Shown: in pieces, positions 10,518-21,626 of the stretch | Layout of the letters: each line of letters starts with the position of its first letter | Numbering within the stretch: position 1 is the first letter of the stretch | Assembly: GCF_018221465.1 (NCBI RefSeq) | Contig: NZ_JAAIKR010000015.1 | Span: forward strand, 1-64,000 | Origin: Shewanella intestini | GTDB taxonomy: Bacteria > Pseudomonadota > Gammaproteobacteria > Enterobacterales > Shewanellaceae | DNA length: 64,000 nt | Reading direction: 5' to 3' | Program-made: the position numbers and the translations under genes | The notes under the pieces: generated by a model | What the model saw: only the letters and a program-made list of their open reading frames with translations | Told to the model about the DNA's origin: nothing | The model's database searches: none

Positions 10518-11633
10518 TCAACCCTTGCTTGCTAAAGACACGCAGATATCTGCGACTCTTTGGGTGGCATCAGTCACGGCCACACCTTTTGCTTGTTGTC
10601 CCATTAGGACTAATTCATTTCTATTTGACGCCAATCTAGATAGCTTTTCAGCAAGGCTTTGCGGCGTCATTTGCGACTGCGGTATTAAAAAACTCGCCCC
10701 AGCTTGCAGTAATACTGCCGCATTTTTAGTTTGATGATCATCAACCGCATGTGGGTATGGCACTAATATGCTCGGTAAACCCACTGCAGCAAGTTCTGAC
10801 ACGGTTAATGCACCTGAGCGACAAACAACAACATCCGCCCAACGATACGCCGCTTCCATATCGTCAATAAACTCGGTGACATTCACTGAATCTTGCTGGC
10901 CTTGTTGCTGGTACGATGCTTTTACAACATCCACATTGTGCTTACCAACTTGATGCCATACCGTCACCAAATGCTGCTTACTTAACATGGCTAGCGCGGA
11001 AGGCAAGGTGTCATTAAGCACTTTAGCGCCTAAGCTACCACCAACCACTAATACTTTTAATTCATGACTTTGGTTAGCCAAAGACAACGGTTTCTGTTGC
11101 CCTAAAACCACCAGCTCTTGTCTTATCGGGTTACCGACAACCTCAACATGTTTCACTGAACTGTCAAAGGTATCTGCAAATGCACATAAAACTTTTTTAG
11201 CTATTTTTGACAATAAGCGATTAGTTAACCCTGGTATCGCATTTTGTTCATGCAACACCACTGGAATACCTGACAATTTAGCTGCCACGCCACCAGGGCC
11301 GCTTGCAAAACCGCCCATCCCTAACACAACATCAGGCTGAAATTCATTTATTACGGTCTTAGCTTGAATAATTGAACGGATAATTTTAAACGGCGCAGCA
11401 AGCTTTCTTAGTTTGCCATTGCCGCGTACACCTTTAATATCGAGAAAGTCGATGTCAAAACCATATTGCGGCACTAAACGCGCTTCCATACGGTCTTTAG
11501 TACCAAGCCAACGCACTTGCCAACCTTTGTCAGCCAAATGCTTAGCCACGGCTAATGCAGGAAATACATGGCCACCAGTGCCACCAGCCATCACAAGTAA
11601 TTTAGGCGCGTTTACTGTCGCAACTGAACTCAT
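10518..11633 (-). CDS. murG: N-acetylglucosaminyltransferase MurG
   Basis: Transfers GlcNAc from UDP-GlcNAc to lipid I to make lipid II on the inner face of the membrane. 371 residues with the GT28 N-terminal G-loop [14 protein letters not shown] near residue 15, second G-loop [19 protein letters not shown], and the donor-binding region [18 protein letters not shown]. Overlaps the end of ftsW by 4 bases (ATGA type). Confidence 0.97.
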   Translation of the reverse strand: MSSVATVNAPKLLVMAGGTGGHVFPALAVAKHLADKGWQVRWLGTKDRMEARLVPQYGFDIDFLDIKGVRGNGKLRKLAAPFKIIRSIIQAKTVINEFQPDVVLGMGGFASGPGGVAAKLSGIPVVLHEQNAIPGLTNRLLSKIAKKVLCAFADTFDSSVKHVEVVGNPIRQELVVLGQQKPLSLANQSHELKVLVVGGSLGAKVLNDTLPSALAMLSKQHLVTVWHQVGKHNVDVVKASYQQQGQQDSVNVTEFIDDMEAAYRWADVVVCRSGALTVSELAAVGLPSILVPYPHAVDDHQTKNAAVLLQAGASFLIPQSQMTPQSLAEKLSRLASNRNELVLMGQQAKGVAVTDATQRVADICVSLASKG

Positions 11634-12847
11634 GACGTCGCCCTCCCTTGAATAGCTTGAATTAATCGCAACCGCCGTTCATAGTCGATTCGAATTAACA
11701 GCATAATTGCGGTCGTCATGACCCATAAACTACTGCCGCCATAACTCACAAATGGCAGCGTTAACCCTTTGGTTGGTAACATCCCAATACTGGCACCGAC
11801 ATTCACCACGGCCTGAAAACAAATCCACACCCCAACACCGTAAGCGACATAACCTTCAAACGGACGCTGTGAGTTCAAACAAAAGTTACCTAAACGAATG
11901 GCCCTTAAAGCGACAAAACAAAGCACACTAAGCACCAGTACAATGCCAACAAATCCCAGTTCTTCCCCAATAATGGCGAAAATAAAATCGGTGTGAGCCT
12001 CAGGTAAGTAAGCCAGTTTTTGAATGCTGTTACCTAAGCCTTGTCCAAACCAGTCGCCGCGCCCATAGGCCATTAACGATTGAGTTAACTGGTAACCACT
12101 GCCAAATGGGTCTTCCCAAGGGTCCATAAATGAGGTTACCCGTCGAAGTCGATAGGGTTCAAATAAGACCAATAATACAAAAGTGATCACGCCCAGCATA
12201 ATCAATGCAAAAAAGTGAAGCAGTTTTGCGCCCGCTAAAAACAGTAAACTCACGGTACAAACAAACAGTACAACTACCGTACCTAAATCTGGCTGGAAAA
12301 GAATCAGCACCGCAAACAAGCAATAAACACCAATGGGCTTTAAAAAACCTTTATTGTTATCGAGCAGCTCATCATGGCGTCTCACTAAGTACCCCGCCAT
12401 AAACACAATAAAAATAAACTTGGCGACTTCGGCAACCTGAATACGCAAAGGTCCGATGGATAACCAACGTCGCGCACCATTGACTGTTGTGCCAACAAAT
12501 AACACGGCAATCAGCATCAACAACACTGCGAACATTAACTGCAGGCTGTACCGTTCCCAATACTTCACTTCTATGCGTAAAACAAATGCGGCTATCACTA
12601 CGCAGCCAAGCAAATACAGTAAATGGCGAATAACAAAGTGATAAGGATTACCGGTTAATTTGGCAGCCTCAGGCATTGACGCCGACATCACCATTACAAA
12701 ACCAAATCCCATCAACCCAATAACAGCAACTAATAAACTACGGTCATAAAGTTGTACTTCTGTGGGTTTCTCTTCACCTAATAATGTCAGCCAAGACCAA
12801 TTAAGACCCCGCTTGAACAAACTCAGTTGTTGTTCAGCTTTGGCCAT
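11630..12847 (-). CDS. ftsW: septal peptidoglycan glycosyltransferase FtsW
   Basis: SEDS-family polytopic protein (405 residues, about ten membrane segments) that polymerises lipid II at the septum with FtsI. Seen: FVMVMSASMPEAA in the first segment, the loop NGARRWLSIGPLRIQVAEVAK typical of SEDS proteins, PEAHTDFIFAIIGEELGF and the C-terminal GLTLPFVSYGGSS. Overlaps murD by 14 bases and murG by 4. Confidence 0.97.
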   Translation of the reverse strand: MAKAEQQLSLFKRGLNWSWLTLLGEEKPTEVQLYDRSLLVAVIGLMGFGFVMVMSASMPEAAKLTGNPYHFVIRHLLYLLGCVVIAAFVLRIEVKYWERYSLQLMFAVLLMLIAVLFVGTTVNGARRWLSIGPLRIQVAEVAKFIFIVFMAGYLVRRHDELLDNNKGFLKPIGVYCLFAVLILFQPDLGTVVVLFVCTVSLLFLAGAKLLHFFALIMLGVITFVLLVLFEPYRLRRVTSFMDPWEDPFGSGYQLTQSLMAYGRGDWFGQGLGNSIQKLAYLPEAHTDFIFAIIGEELGFVGIVLVLSVLCFVALRAIRLGNFCLNSQRPFEGYVAYGVGVWICFQAVVNVGASIGMLPTKGLTLPFVSYGGSSLWVMTTAIMLLIRIDYERRLRLIQAIQGRATS

Positions 12848-14159
12848 CTGTTATTTGCTCCACACACTGGATAAAATCATCACCACGCGCCATAAAGTTG
12901 GCATACATATCTAAGCTGGCACACGCTGGTGACAACATGACAATGTCACCTGACATTGCTTCAGCTGTGGCAACATTCACCGCTTCACTCATTGTGTTCA
13001 CTTTAATTGCGCCTTCTTTTAATGCTGCAAGCTTATCGCCATCTTTGCCCAAGGCGATAACTTGTGAAACCTTATTCAAGGCAGGTATTAAAGGCGCAAA
13101 ATCAGCATCTTTACCGTCGCCACCGACAATCAGATAAATGTCACCTAAGTGATCATTAAAGCCTTCAATGGCAGCAACAGTTGCCCCCACGTTTGTCGCT
13201 TTCGAGTCATTGATATACAACACGCCATTTTTTTCAGCAACTAATTCACAACGGTGCGATAAGCCTTTAAAGTCTTTCGCAATATCAATCATCACTTGCT
13301 TATCAATGTCACAAGCATCCACCAGCGCCATTGCCGCTATTACGTTGGCGTGGTTATGGCTGCCTATCAAACTAATGTCGTCTAATGCCATAATTTGGCT
13401 ACTACCATGAAACACTTTACCGTCTGCAACGCCCCACTCATCGTGTTCTGGAACGCTTAAACTAAAGGTGTTTTGATTCATTGGTTCAAAGGGTTCTGTC
13501 AGTGCATCGTCACCGTTGAACATTAAAAAGCGCGTCTGTTGATAAAGGCGTAACTTAGCCTCACGGTATGCATTAATATCGCTATACCTATCCATATGAT
13601 CTTCGCTAATGTTCAAGCATGTTGCTGCAATACAATTAAGTGATGATGTTGTCTCTAGCTGAAAACTCGACAGTTCCAGCACATAGTAATCAACATCTGC
13701 GTGCAGTAAATCTAAGGCAGGCACACCAATATTGCCGCCCATTACGGCTTTTTTACCACCGTGGACTAACATGTCTCGAACTAATGTCGTGACCGTTGAT
13801 TTGCCGTTAGAGCCGGTAATACCAATCACGCATGGTTTTCTATGAGCAACCGCACGAGCAAATAGCTCAATATCACCAATCACTTCAATGCCCATATCTA
13901 GCACTGCGCGTACTTCTGGCGTATCCAAAGCAATACCGGGGCTAACAATAATTTGAGTCGCTTGTACTAAACCTCGGCAGTCAAACCCACCACAAATAAG
14001 CTCAATATCATGAAACTCATTGGCAAGCTCACTTGCACCTGGAGGGGTGCGGCGAGTATCCATGACTAACGGCTTAATCCCTTGGGATACCAAATAACGG
14101 ACAACGGATAACCCCGTTGCACCTAACCCTAATACAATATGCGTATGGCCATTTTGCAT
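12834..14159 (-). CDS. murD: UDP-N-acetylmuramoylalanine--D-glutamate ligase MurD
   Basis: Adds D-glutamate to UDP-MurNAc-L-Ala in the cytoplasm. 441 residues: Rossmann-like N-terminal domain (VLGLGATGLSVVRYL), ATP loop GITGSNGKST at 113-122, ELSSFQLETT and NDSKATN motifs, and SPACASLDMYANFMARG near the C-terminus, the usual MurD ending. Six bases separate it from mraY. Confidence 0.97.
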   Translation of the reverse strand: MQNGHTHIVLGLGATGLSVVRYLVSQGIKPLVMDTRRTPPGASELANEFHDIELICGGFDCRGLVQATQIIVSPGIALDTPEVRAVLDMGIEVIGDIELFARAVAHRKPCVIGITGSNGKSTVTTLVRDMLVHGGKKAVMGGNIGVPALDLLHADVDYYVLELSSFQLETTSSLNCIAATCLNISEDHMDRYSDINAYREAKLRLYQQTRFLMFNGDDALTEPFEPMNQNTFSLSVPEHDEWGVADGKVFHGSSQIMALDDISLIGSHNHANVIAAMALVDACDIDKQVMIDIAKDFKGLSHRCELVAEKNGVLYINDSKATNVGATVAAIEGFNDHLGDIYLIVGGDGKDADFAPLIPALNKVSQVIALGKDGDKLAALKEGAIKVNTMSEAVNVATAEAMSGDIVMLSPACASLDMYANFMARGDDFIQCVEQITDGQS

Positions 14160-14165
14160 TTGTTA

Positions 14166-15248
14166 CTACCTTAACTTCAGTGTTGCTAACCCTAGCAACA
14201 CAAGGAATAAAGAAATAATCCAAAAACGAACAATGACTCGCGGTTCAGGCCAGCCTTTTAATTCATAATGATGATGAATAGGCGCCATTCTAAAAATACG
14301 CTGACCACGTAACTTGTATGAACCGACTTGCAAAATCACTGACACGGTTTCCATCACAAACACGCCGCCCATTATCACTAATAAGATCTCTTGACGAACC
14401 AAAATAGCAATAGCACCTAATGCAGCACCTAATGCTAGTGATCCCACATCACCCATAAACATTTGCGCAGGATAAGTGTTAAACCACAAGAAGCCTAATC
14501 CAGCGCCAACCATCGCGGTACAAACAATAACCAGCTCACCCGCCAAAGGTAAATGAGGAATATTTAGATACTCTGCAAAGCCAACATGGCCAGATAAATA
14601 AGCAATGAGGGCAAAAGCACCTGCTACCATGACAGTTGGCATAATGGCCAAGCCATCGAGTCCGTCAGTTAAGTTAACCGCGTTACTCGCACCGACAATC
14701 GTAAAGTACGCCAACACGATAAACATGAAACCGAGTTGTGGCATCACATCTTTAAAAAAAGGCACAACCAATTGTGTTTCACCCGGCGTTTTCGCTGTCA
14801 TATAAAGCACCACAGCAACAGCCAATGCAGCAATAGATTGCAAGGCATACTTCCAACGCGCAACAAGGCCTTTCGTGTCCTTATGGATAACCTTACGGTA
14901 GTCATCGATAAACCCAATGCCACCAAAGCTAGCTAACACAAATAGCACCACTAACACATAACGATTGCTAAGGTCGCCCCACAACAATACGCTAATAAAA
15001 ATACCAGCAAGAATAAGCAGACCACCCATTGTAGGTGTGCCATGCTTACTTAAATGCGACTCTGGGCCATCATTACGGACCACTTGGCCAATTTGCATAA
15101 CTTGCAGACGCTCGATGAGTTTAGGGCCCCACCATAAGCTAAATACCAAGGCAGTTAATAAACCTAAAATGGCTCTAAACGTCACATACGAAAAAACATT
15201 AAACCCAGAATAAAATTGGGTTAAATATTCGGCCAGATACACCAGCAT
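14166..15248 (-). CDS. mraY: phospho-N-acetylmuramoyl-pentapeptide transferase MraY
   Basis: Integral membrane enzyme (360 residues, about ten segments) that forms lipid I from UDP-MurNAc-pentapeptide and undecaprenyl phosphate. Seen: [11 protein letters not shown], the aspartate pair of FIDDYRK, the [13 protein letters not shown] motif, GDVGSLALG, and the [15 protein letters not shown] signature. Its ATG directly follows the murF stop codon with no spacer. Confidence 0.98.
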   Translation of the reverse strand: MLVYLAEYLTQFYSGFNVFSYVTFRAILGLLTALVFSLWWGPKLIERLQVMQIGQVVRNDGPESHLSKHGTPTMGGLLILAGIFISVLLWGDLSNRYVLVVLFVLASFGGIGFIDDYRKVIHKDTKGLVARWKYALQSIAALAVAVVLYMTAKTPGETQLVVPFFKDVMPQLGFMFIVLAYFTIVGASNAVNLTDGLDGLAIMPTVMVAGAFALIAYLSGHVGFAEYLNIPHLPLAGELVIVCTAMVGAGLGFLWFNTYPAQMFMGDVGSLALGAALGAIAILVRQEILLVIMGGVFVMETVSVILQVGSYKLRGQRIFRMAPIHHHYELKGWPEPRVIVRFWIISLFLVLLGLATLKLR

Positions 15249-16625
15249 TTACACTAACTCCCCACGCCCAAAGGCATTTTCCAACTCTTGAATGACACGT
15301 TCCATCGCCGCGCTTCGAGAGCCTTTAACTAAAACAGTGACAGCCCCTGATACGCTATTTAATTGTTCAATTAGCTTGGGGACAACATCATTAACTTGTT
15401 CAAAATGTTCACTACCAAATGCTTTACTTGTGTAAGTTGTTAATTTTCCACAACAAAACATAGAATCTATTTGGGCATCTTTTGCATAAGCGCCAATTTC
15501 TTCATGCAAAGGGGCAGCATTGTCGCCTAATTCCCCTAAATCTCCCAGCACTAAACAGCGATATCCATCACGTTGTTGCAACCAATTAATTGCTGCAGCC
15601 ACTGAGGATGGGTTGGCATTGTAACTGTCATCAATCAATTCAAAGCGCCCTAATGCATGCGGTTGCATTCGCCCTTTCACCGGTTTAAGCGTATTAAGTC
15701 CACTCACAATCACATGTAAATCAATCTTTAACGCTAAACATATTGCTGCGGCGGCTAACGCATTGCTCACCTGATGCTCACCAGGTAATGGCAATGTCAC
15801 TGACGCTCGCTGATGCTGATATGTAAGCTCAAAGCCATAACAACCAAGCTTATCAACAGTCACATTTTTAGCTTGTACATCTGCTTGGATATCGGATTGT
15901 TTAGAGAATGACAAACACGAAAATTGCGCCGCTTTTTGTTGTAAAAAGGGCGCAAATGCATCATCGGCATTAATGATGGCAACGCCATCAGCAACCAAGT
16001 GATTAAATATTTCAGCTTTGGCTTGAGCAATACCTTGTTGTGAACCAAATCCTTCTAGGTGTGCATTGCCAATATTGTTGACTAAAGCCACCTCGGGTAA
16101 TACTAAAGATGAAGTGTAATTAATTTCACCTTGGTGATTTGCGCCTAACTCAAATACCCCATACTCATGTTCTGCACTAAGACGAAGTAGAGTAAGCGGG
16201 ACACCAATATCATTATTAAAATTACCCGCGGTAAATAACACCTTATGTTGTTGCAGCAAGATAGCCGCAACCATTTCTTTCACACTGGTTTTGCCATTTG
16301 AGCCGGTTAATGCCACCCGTTTGATTGACACTTGTGCACGTACCCATGCCCCTATTTGCCCCAACGCCGCATGAGTATCACTTACGACTAGTTGCGGAAT
16401 ATCAGTTTCAATAACATGGTCAACGACTAACGCGACAGCGCCATGACCAATAGCGGTATCAATAAATTGATGTCCGTCAAAACGCTCACCTTTTAACGCC
16501 AAAAACAGCCCGTTTGATTCAATGGTTCTGCTATCAGTGCTTACAGAGGAAATTTCAACATTCGCGCCGACTAATTGGCCTTTTAAAACCGTGGCTAAGG
16601 TCGCTAAAGAAGTCGAAATCATCAT
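15249..16625 (-). CDS. murF: UDP-MurNAc-tripeptide--D-Ala-D-Ala ligase MurF
   Basis: Adds D-Ala-D-Ala to complete the pentapeptide precursor. 458 residues with ATP loop ALTGSNGKTSVKEM, the ELGANHQGEI motif specific to MurF, DDSYNANPSSV and LGDLGELG. The start ATG overlaps the murE stop (ATGA); a second ATG follows immediately. Confidence 0.96.
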   Translation of the reverse strand: MMISTSLATLATVLKGQLVGANVEISSVSTDSRTIESNGLFLALKGERFDGHQFIDTAIGHGAVALVVDHVIETDIPQLVVSDTHAALGQIGAWVRAQVSIKRVALTGSNGKTSVKEMVAAILLQQHKVLFTAGNFNNDIGVPLTLLRLSAEHEYGVFELGANHQGEINYTSSLVLPEVALVNNIGNAHLEGFGSQQGIAQAKAEIFNHLVADGVAIINADDAFAPFLQQKAAQFSCLSFSKQSDIQADVQAKNVTVDKLGCYGFELTYQHQRASVTLPLPGEHQVSNALAAAAICLALKIDLHVIVSGLNTLKPVKGRMQPHALGRFELIDDSYNANPSSVAAAINWLQQRDGYRCLVLGDLGELGDNAAPLHEEIGAYAKDAQIDSMFCCGKLTTYTSKAFGSEHFEQVNDVVPKLIEQLNSVSGAVTVLVKGSRSAAMERVIQELENAFGRGELV

Positions 16626-18103
16626 TTAGCCCCTTGTAATTGTGCAACCAGCGCCCGTTCATCATAATGATGCTTTATACCTGCCACTTCTTGATAAGTC
16701 TCATGCCCTTTGCCTGCAAGCAAAATCACATCGGTAGCTTTGGCCAATGAAACAACCTGTTTAATTGCGCTAACACGGTCAACGTCCACATATGCCTTAT
16801 CTGGTGCAGTTAACCCTTGCTTTACGTCTTCAATAATCAACAGAGGATCTTCTGAGCGGGTATTATCGCTAGTGATCATCACATGATCAGCACCAAGCTC
16901 AGCGGCTTGCGCCATCAATGGACGTTTACCTTTGTCGCGATCGCCGCCGCAACCAAATACGCACCACAACTGGCCTTGGCAATGTAAACGTAACGTTTTT
17001 AGTGCTTGAGTCAGCGCATCAGGCGTATGTGCATAGTCGACCACGACAGTAGCTTTACCTTGTTGGGTAAATTGCTCCATACGCCCAGCAACAGGTTTTA
17101 CTTTGGCCAAACCTGCCAACAGTTCAGCCATATCAGCACCTTCTTGATGCAGCGCCGCAACGGCAGCTAACACGTTGACAAGATTAAATTCACCGAGTAA
17201 TCCTGAGCGTAATGGCTCGGAAACGAGTTGGCCATCTACCCGATAGTGCAACGTAGCACTGACTCCGTGCGAGTGGTAACGTACCTCACTGCAATAATAA
17301 TTGGCATTAGCATTACTCAGGCTATAAGACTGAAAATGCGGTTGATTAAGTGATTTCAGCCATTGTAGGCCAACTTCGTCGTCGGCATTAATCAACCCAT
17401 GTTTAATATGAGGAAAGGTAAATAAACGCTTTTTTGCCGCGCCATAAGCGTGCATATCACCATGGTAATCCAAATGATCGCGGCTTAAATTGGTAAACAC
17501 CGCCGTTGTAAATGGTACCGCTTCCACTCGCCCTTGTGCCAAACCGTGACTAGAGACTTCCATCGCACAGACATGACAACCTTGTTGTTCAAACTCTGTC
17601 AGTTGACGCATCACAGTAATAGCATCAGCGGTTGTGTTACCGCTATCAACCAAGTGTTTTAGCTGGCCGTTACCTAATGTCCCCATTACCGCAGCTTGCA
17701 TTCCCAACGATTCAACTAACTGAGCAATAATTTGACTCACTGAAGTTTTGCCATTGGTACCTGTGATACCAATAACGGCTAATTGTTGTGAATGCACTTG
17801 ATAATATTGTGCCGCTAAGGCTGATAACTGACGATTTAATTGGAAAAAACTGATCACAGGTATGCCCGAGTCAGTTAAGGTCACATGTCCATGTTGAGCA
17901 GGATCGTCAGTTTGAGCAATCACCGCTCCTGCACCGGCACTTATTGCCTGCGAGATATATTGACGCCCATCAACTTGATAACCTTGTAACGCGACAAAAA
18001 CATTCGCCTGTTTCACAGTACGACTGTCAAGAATCAGGCCATCAACGTTTTCCGCACCTGAGTAATGAAACCAAGGTGCTAACAAATCTTTCAACAACAT
18101 CAT
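16622..18103 (-). CDS. murE: UDP-MurNAc-tripeptide synthetase MurE
   Basis: Adds the third stem residue, expected to be meso-diaminopimelate in a Gram-negative. 493 residues; ATP loop GITGTNGKT at 112-120, AMEVSSHGLAQGRV, NLSRDHLDYHGD, and VVDYAHTPDAL. The diaminopimelate-recognition motif, usually DNPR, reads DNTR at 413-416; the arginine that selects diaminopimelate is kept. Four-base overlaps at both ends couple it to ftsI and murF. Confidence 0.96.
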   Translation of the reverse strand: MMLLKDLLAPWFHYSGAENVDGLILDSRTVKQANVFVALQGYQVDGRQYISQAISAGAGAVIAQTDDPAQHGHVTLTDSGIPVISFFQLNRQLSALAAQYYQVHSQQLAVIGITGTNGKTSVSQIIAQLVESLGMQAAVMGTLGNGQLKHLVDSGNTTADAITVMRQLTEFEQQGCHVCAMEVSSHGLAQGRVEAVPFTTAVFTNLSRDHLDYHGDMHAYGAAKKRLFTFPHIKHGLINADDEVGLQWLKSLNQPHFQSYSLSNANANYYCSEVRYHSHGVSATLHYRVDGQLVSEPLRSGLLGEFNLVNVLAAVAALHQEGADMAELLAGLAKVKPVAGRMEQFTQQGKATVVVDYAHTPDALTQALKTLRLHCQGQLWCVFGCGGDRDKGKRPLMAQAAELGADHVMITSDNTRSEDPLLIIEDVKQGLTAPDKAYVDVDRVSAIKQVVSLAKATDVILLAGKGHETYQEVAGIKHHYDERALVAQLQGAK

Positions 18104-19836
18104 TTAGCGTTCCCTGATATCGAGGCGAGATTAATGGCCTCACGTTTGGTAATGGGTTCAACATTAAGCATTTGCAGAGCTCCAGACATAATTTTTGCAA
18201 AAGCTGGGCCTGCGACAAGACCACCGTAATAGGTATCACCTTTAGGCTCATTGATCACTACCGAAATGGCTAAACGTGGCTTGTGTACCGGTGCGACGCC
18301 AGCAAATAAAGCCACATAATCATCACCATAACCACCAGCAATCGCTTTTCGGCTAGTGCCTGTTTTACCTGCCACAGGATAACCTGAAATATGTGCTTTT
18401 CTGGCAGTGCCACCAGGCTCTGTTACGCCAACGAGCATTTTCATTACTTGATGCGCTACTTTAGACGAAATAACTTGTTTGCCTTCTGGCTTTTTCTTTA
18501 GTTTTAAAATAGAAACGGGATATGAAATCCCACCACTGCCAAGCGTGGCGTACATATGTGCAATTTGTAGCGGCGTGGCCGTAAAGCCATATCCAAAAGA
18601 TAACGTCGCACGCTCAAAGTCTGACCAACGGCGGCGGTCATGGATAATACCCGCGCTTTCACCGGTTAAGTTAATGCCAGAATAATTTCCCAATCCCATT
18701 GCTTGGTAAGTGCCAAGTATCTGCTGGATTGGCATCGACAAGGCCACCTTACTAATGCCGACATTACTAGATTTAATCAAAATTTTGGCTAATGACATGT
18801 CGCCATTATTGTGAGAATCACGTACTTGTCGGCCGCCGATACGCATCCAGCCCGGCGAGGTTGAAATTAAATCATCTGCTTTTACCGCACCTGACTCTAA
18901 TGCCGCAGCAATCACAAATGGCTTAACGGTTGAACCCGGTTCATAGGTATCGGTAATGGCGCGATTACGCATACGATGAGGTTGCAGTTTTTGACGCGAA
19001 TTGGGGTTATAAGATGGGGTATTAACCATCGCGAGCACTTCGCCAGTCTCAACATCAATCACCACCACTGAACCCGATGTAGCTTGGTACAATTCAGTCG
19101 TACGTTTGAGTTCACGGTAAGCTAACTGTTGAATACGTTGATCGATGCTCAATACAAGATCGTTTGAGTTCTCGCCTTTTTCGACCACAGATAAATGCTC
19201 TACGACTTTACCGTCACGTGACTTACGTACTTTTTGTTTTGACGGTGTCCCCGTTAACCAAGTGTTGTACGTGTTTTCAATCCCTTCAATACCAACATCA
19301 TCAATGTTAGTAATACCAATTAACTGGGCAGAGATTTCGCCACCAGGATAATAACGGCGCGACTCAGGCTTTAAGTAAATACCATCAATTTTTAATTCTT
19401 TAATGTAATCGGCTACTGCTGGAATCACTTGGCGTTTTAGGTATACAAAACGATGTTTGGGATGATTACGCACTTTATCAACCAAGCCATCGACCGGCAG
19501 TTGCAGTACATCAGCTAAAGCTTGCCAGCGGCGCATATCTTCAAATGCATGTTTATCATGAGCAATTTTAGGGTCAGCCCACACAGCCAGCACCGGCACA
19601 CTCACGGCCATCATTTCGCCGTTGCGATCAGAAATTAGCCCGCGTTGCACCTGATTACTTGTGGTACGCAAAGTACGCATATCGCTTTCATGACGTAATT
19701 TGTCAGGTTCAATCAGCTGAATATAGGCTGCACGCGCAACCAAGCTTAAAAACAGCACAATCACCACCCCAACCAAGACGTATAAACGCCAAGGTATTAA
19801 GGTTGGTATCTGTTTTCTTTTTGCTTGTCTTGCCAT
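18100..19836 (-). CDS. ftsI: septal transpeptidase FtsI (PBP3)
   Basis: Class B penicillin-binding protein that cross-links septal peptidoglycan with FtsW. 578 residues: cytoplasmic basic tail, membrane anchor at about 18-38, a dimerisation/pedestal domain at about 60-210 with RGLISDRNGE, and a transpeptidase domain with SxxK (S302-K305, GSTVKPF), SxN (356-358) and KTGT (491-494). All catalytic boxes are intact. No long C-terminal extension is seen. Confidence 0.97.
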   Translation of the reverse strand: MARQAKRKQIPTLIPWRLYVLVGVVIVLFLSLVARAAYIQLIEPDKLRHESDMRTLRTTSNQVQRGLISDRNGEMMAVSVPVLAVWADPKIAHDKHAFEDMRRWQALADVLQLPVDGLVDKVRNHPKHRFVYLKRQVIPAVADYIKELKIDGIYLKPESRRYYPGGEISAQLIGITNIDDVGIEGIENTYNTWLTGTPSKQKVRKSRDGKVVEHLSVVEKGENSNDLVLSIDQRIQQLAYRELKRTTELYQATSGSVVVIDVETGEVLAMVNTPSYNPNSRQKLQPHRMRNRAITDTYEPGSTVKPFVIAAALESGAVKADDLISTSPGWMRIGGRQVRDSHNNGDMSLAKILIKSSNVGISKVALSMPIQQILGTYQAMGLGNYSGINLTGESAGIIHDRRRWSDFERATLSFGYGFTATPLQIAHMYATLGSGGISYPVSILKLKKKPEGKQVISSKVAHQVMKMLVGVTEPGGTARKAHISGYPVAGKTGTSRKAIAGGYGDDYVALFAGVAPVHKPRLAISVVINEPKGDTYYGGLVAGPAFAKIMSGALQMLNVEPITKREAINLASISGNAK

Positions 19837-19851
19837 TATCCTCGTACCTGA

Positions 19852-20172
19852 TTATTTGGTTCTAATGATGATTTCTTCTTTTGGCATTGGCCTTACCATG
19901 TCTAACTGCTTGGTGGCAATACGTGTCACCCGGCTGTGTTCAGACAGTGATTGTTCTTCTAACAATAAGTTACGCCATTCAATGTCGTAACGGTCTTGAG
20001 ACTGCTGCAAGACATCCCATTTTGATGTCAATTTACGGGTTTTGTCCGCAGTTAAGACCACCGCTATAGCATTAAAAAGCACTAAAATAGCGAGTAGCAC
20101 CATAACCTTATGTCGCCATAAGTCTTGTATCACTATTTTAGGTAAACTCAATGAAGACTGACTCACAAGCAA
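19852..20172 (-). CDS. ftsL: cell division protein FtsL
   Basis: Small bitopic membrane protein (106 residues) of the FtsQBL complex. A short cytoplasmic N-terminus precedes a single membrane segment at about 24-42 and then a periplasmic heptad-patterned coiled coil (about 43-90). Identification rests on size, topology and position between rsmH and ftsI. It lies 7 bases from rsmH and 15 from ftsI. Confidence 0.92.
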   Translation of the reverse strand: MLVSQSSLSLPKIVIQDLWRHKVMVLLAILVLFNAIAVVLTADKTRKLTSKWDVLQQSQDRYDIEWRNLLLEEQSLSEHSRVTRIATKQLDMVRPMPKEEIIIRTK

Positions 20173-20179
20173 CCGCCCA

Positions 20180-21121
20180 TTAATAATCTAAGCGTTCAGC
20201 AACGCGTAATACTGAACTACGTGCTCGAGGGTTAACCTCAAGTTCAGCTTCTGAAGGTTTAAGCGCCTTACCTAAGCCTTTGAGTTTTTTGTTTTTGTTT
20301 AATTGCGCTTCGGTAATAGGTAAACCATGCGGCACGCTTTCACCTTGGCTATGACGACGAATAAAACGTTTCACCATTCGGTCTTCTAAAGAATGGAAGC
20401 TAATCACAGACAATCGCCCGTGTGGCGCTAATGCCACTAACGACCCTTCAAGTGCTTGGTCAATTTGTTCTAGTTCGCTATTGATATAAATACGAATCGC
20501 CTGAAATACCCGAGTAGCGGGGTGTTTGTTCTTTTCTTTTTTCTTAGTGATACGAGCAATTAAATCAGCGAGTTCTTTGGTACGAGTAAAGGGAGTTTGC
20601 TCGCGATCAGCAGCAATACAGCGGGCAATGTGACGTGAGTTTTTCTCTTCACCATAGGTTTTAAATACCCATGCCATGTCTTCAATTTCGGCACGAGCAA
20701 GCCACTGAGCCGCCGTTTGACCTTGACTGTTATCCATGCGCATATCTAATGGGCCGTCACGTAAAAAACTAAAGCCACGATCGGCATCATCAAGTTGCGG
20801 CGACGACACGCCTAAATCTAATAATACGCCATTAATTTTGCCAGTTAGGCCAAGGTCGGCAACATAATCAGCCAGTTGCCCAAATCCACCATGAACAATT
20901 TGAAAACGAGGATCATCGGCAAACTGTTTTGACGCTTCAATCGCTTGTGGATCTCGATCAATGGCAATTAAGCGCCCTTTGTCACCTAGTTGCGCCAACA
21001 CTTGTCTTGAGTGTCCACCACGACCAAAAGTGCCATCAATATAAATGCCATCGGGCTGAATATTGAGACCATCAACGGTTTCTTTTAGTAGTACGGATAA
21101 ATGGGCAAACTCTTGACTCAT
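20180..21121 (-). CDS. rsmH: 16S rRNA (cytosine(1402)-N(4))-methyltransferase RsmH
   Basis: 313-residue SAM-dependent methyltransferase modifying C1402 in the ribosomal P site (formerly MraW). Seen: the [11 protein letters not shown] start, motif [13 protein letters not shown] near 27-38, [20 protein letters not shown], and the C-terminal [13 protein letters not shown], all characteristic. 17 bases downstream of mraZ. Confidence 0.97.
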   Translation of the reverse strand: MSQEFAHLSVLLKETVDGLNIQPDGIYIDGTFGRGGHSRQVLAQLGDKGRLIAIDRDPQAIEASKQFADDPRFQIVHGGFGQLADYVADLGLTGKINGVLLDLGVSSPQLDDADRGFSFLRDGPLDMRMDNSQGQTAAQWLARAEIEDMAWVFKTYGEEKNSRHIARCIAADREQTPFTRTKELADLIARITKKKEKNKHPATRVFQAIRIYINSELEQIDQALEGSLVALAPHGRLSVISFHSLEDRMVKRFIRRHSQGESVPHGLPITEAQLNKNKKLKGLGKALKPSEAELEVNPRARSSVLRVAERLDY

Positions 21122-21138
21122 GTGTGTCTTCTTATTAG

Positions 21139-21597
21139 TTATAGGGAAAAGTCAGCCAAACGCGGATTATCGGTTAATTCCAATTGTTGAATTAACGCAT
21201 TATCGTCATCTAACTTCTGCTGCCACGCAGCTTGTTCCCATAATTCAAATTTATTACTTAAGCCCACCAACATGGTTGGTTTAACCAAGTTCGCGTATTG
21301 GCGAAGTGCTGACGGGATCACGATCCGGCTGTGCGAATCAAGCTCACAATCCTGAGCATAACCGAGCAACTTACGCTTAAACATGCGCTCTGCTGGGTTG
21401 GTATCGGACAATTGCTTGAGTTTATTCTCAATTAATTCCCATTCGTGAAGCGGATAAATCAACAAACATTGCTCACTGATATCGACTGTCACCACCACAA
21501 TACCTTCATGCTGGCTGCGCAAGGACTCACGGAATCTCGCTGGAATAGCGATCCGTCCTTTAGCATCCATATTGATAGCACTGGCGCCTCTGAGCAC
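21139..21597 (-). CDS. mraZ: transcriptional regulator MraZ
   Basis: 152 residues with two tandem SpoVT/AbrB-like DNA-binding halves (about 7-55, with [13 protein letters not shown], and about 83-125, with [13 protein letters not shown]). MraZ represses the dcw cluster by binding repeats upstream of its own gene. The start is a GTG at 21597 with AAGGACT as Shine-Dalgarno. Its predicted boxes are visible 30-54 bases upstream. It is the first gene of the cluster. Confidence 0.96.
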   Translation of the reverse strand: MLRGASAINMDAKGRIAIPARFRESLRSQHEGIVVVTVDISEQCLLIYPLHEWELIENKLKQLSDTNPAERMFKRKLLGYAQDCELDSHSRIVIPSALRQYANLVKPTMLVGLSNKFELWEQAAWQQKLDDDNALIQQLELTDNPRLADFSL

Positions 21598-21626
21598 AAT
21601 TATTCAGTCCTTATTTGTGTTATTTG

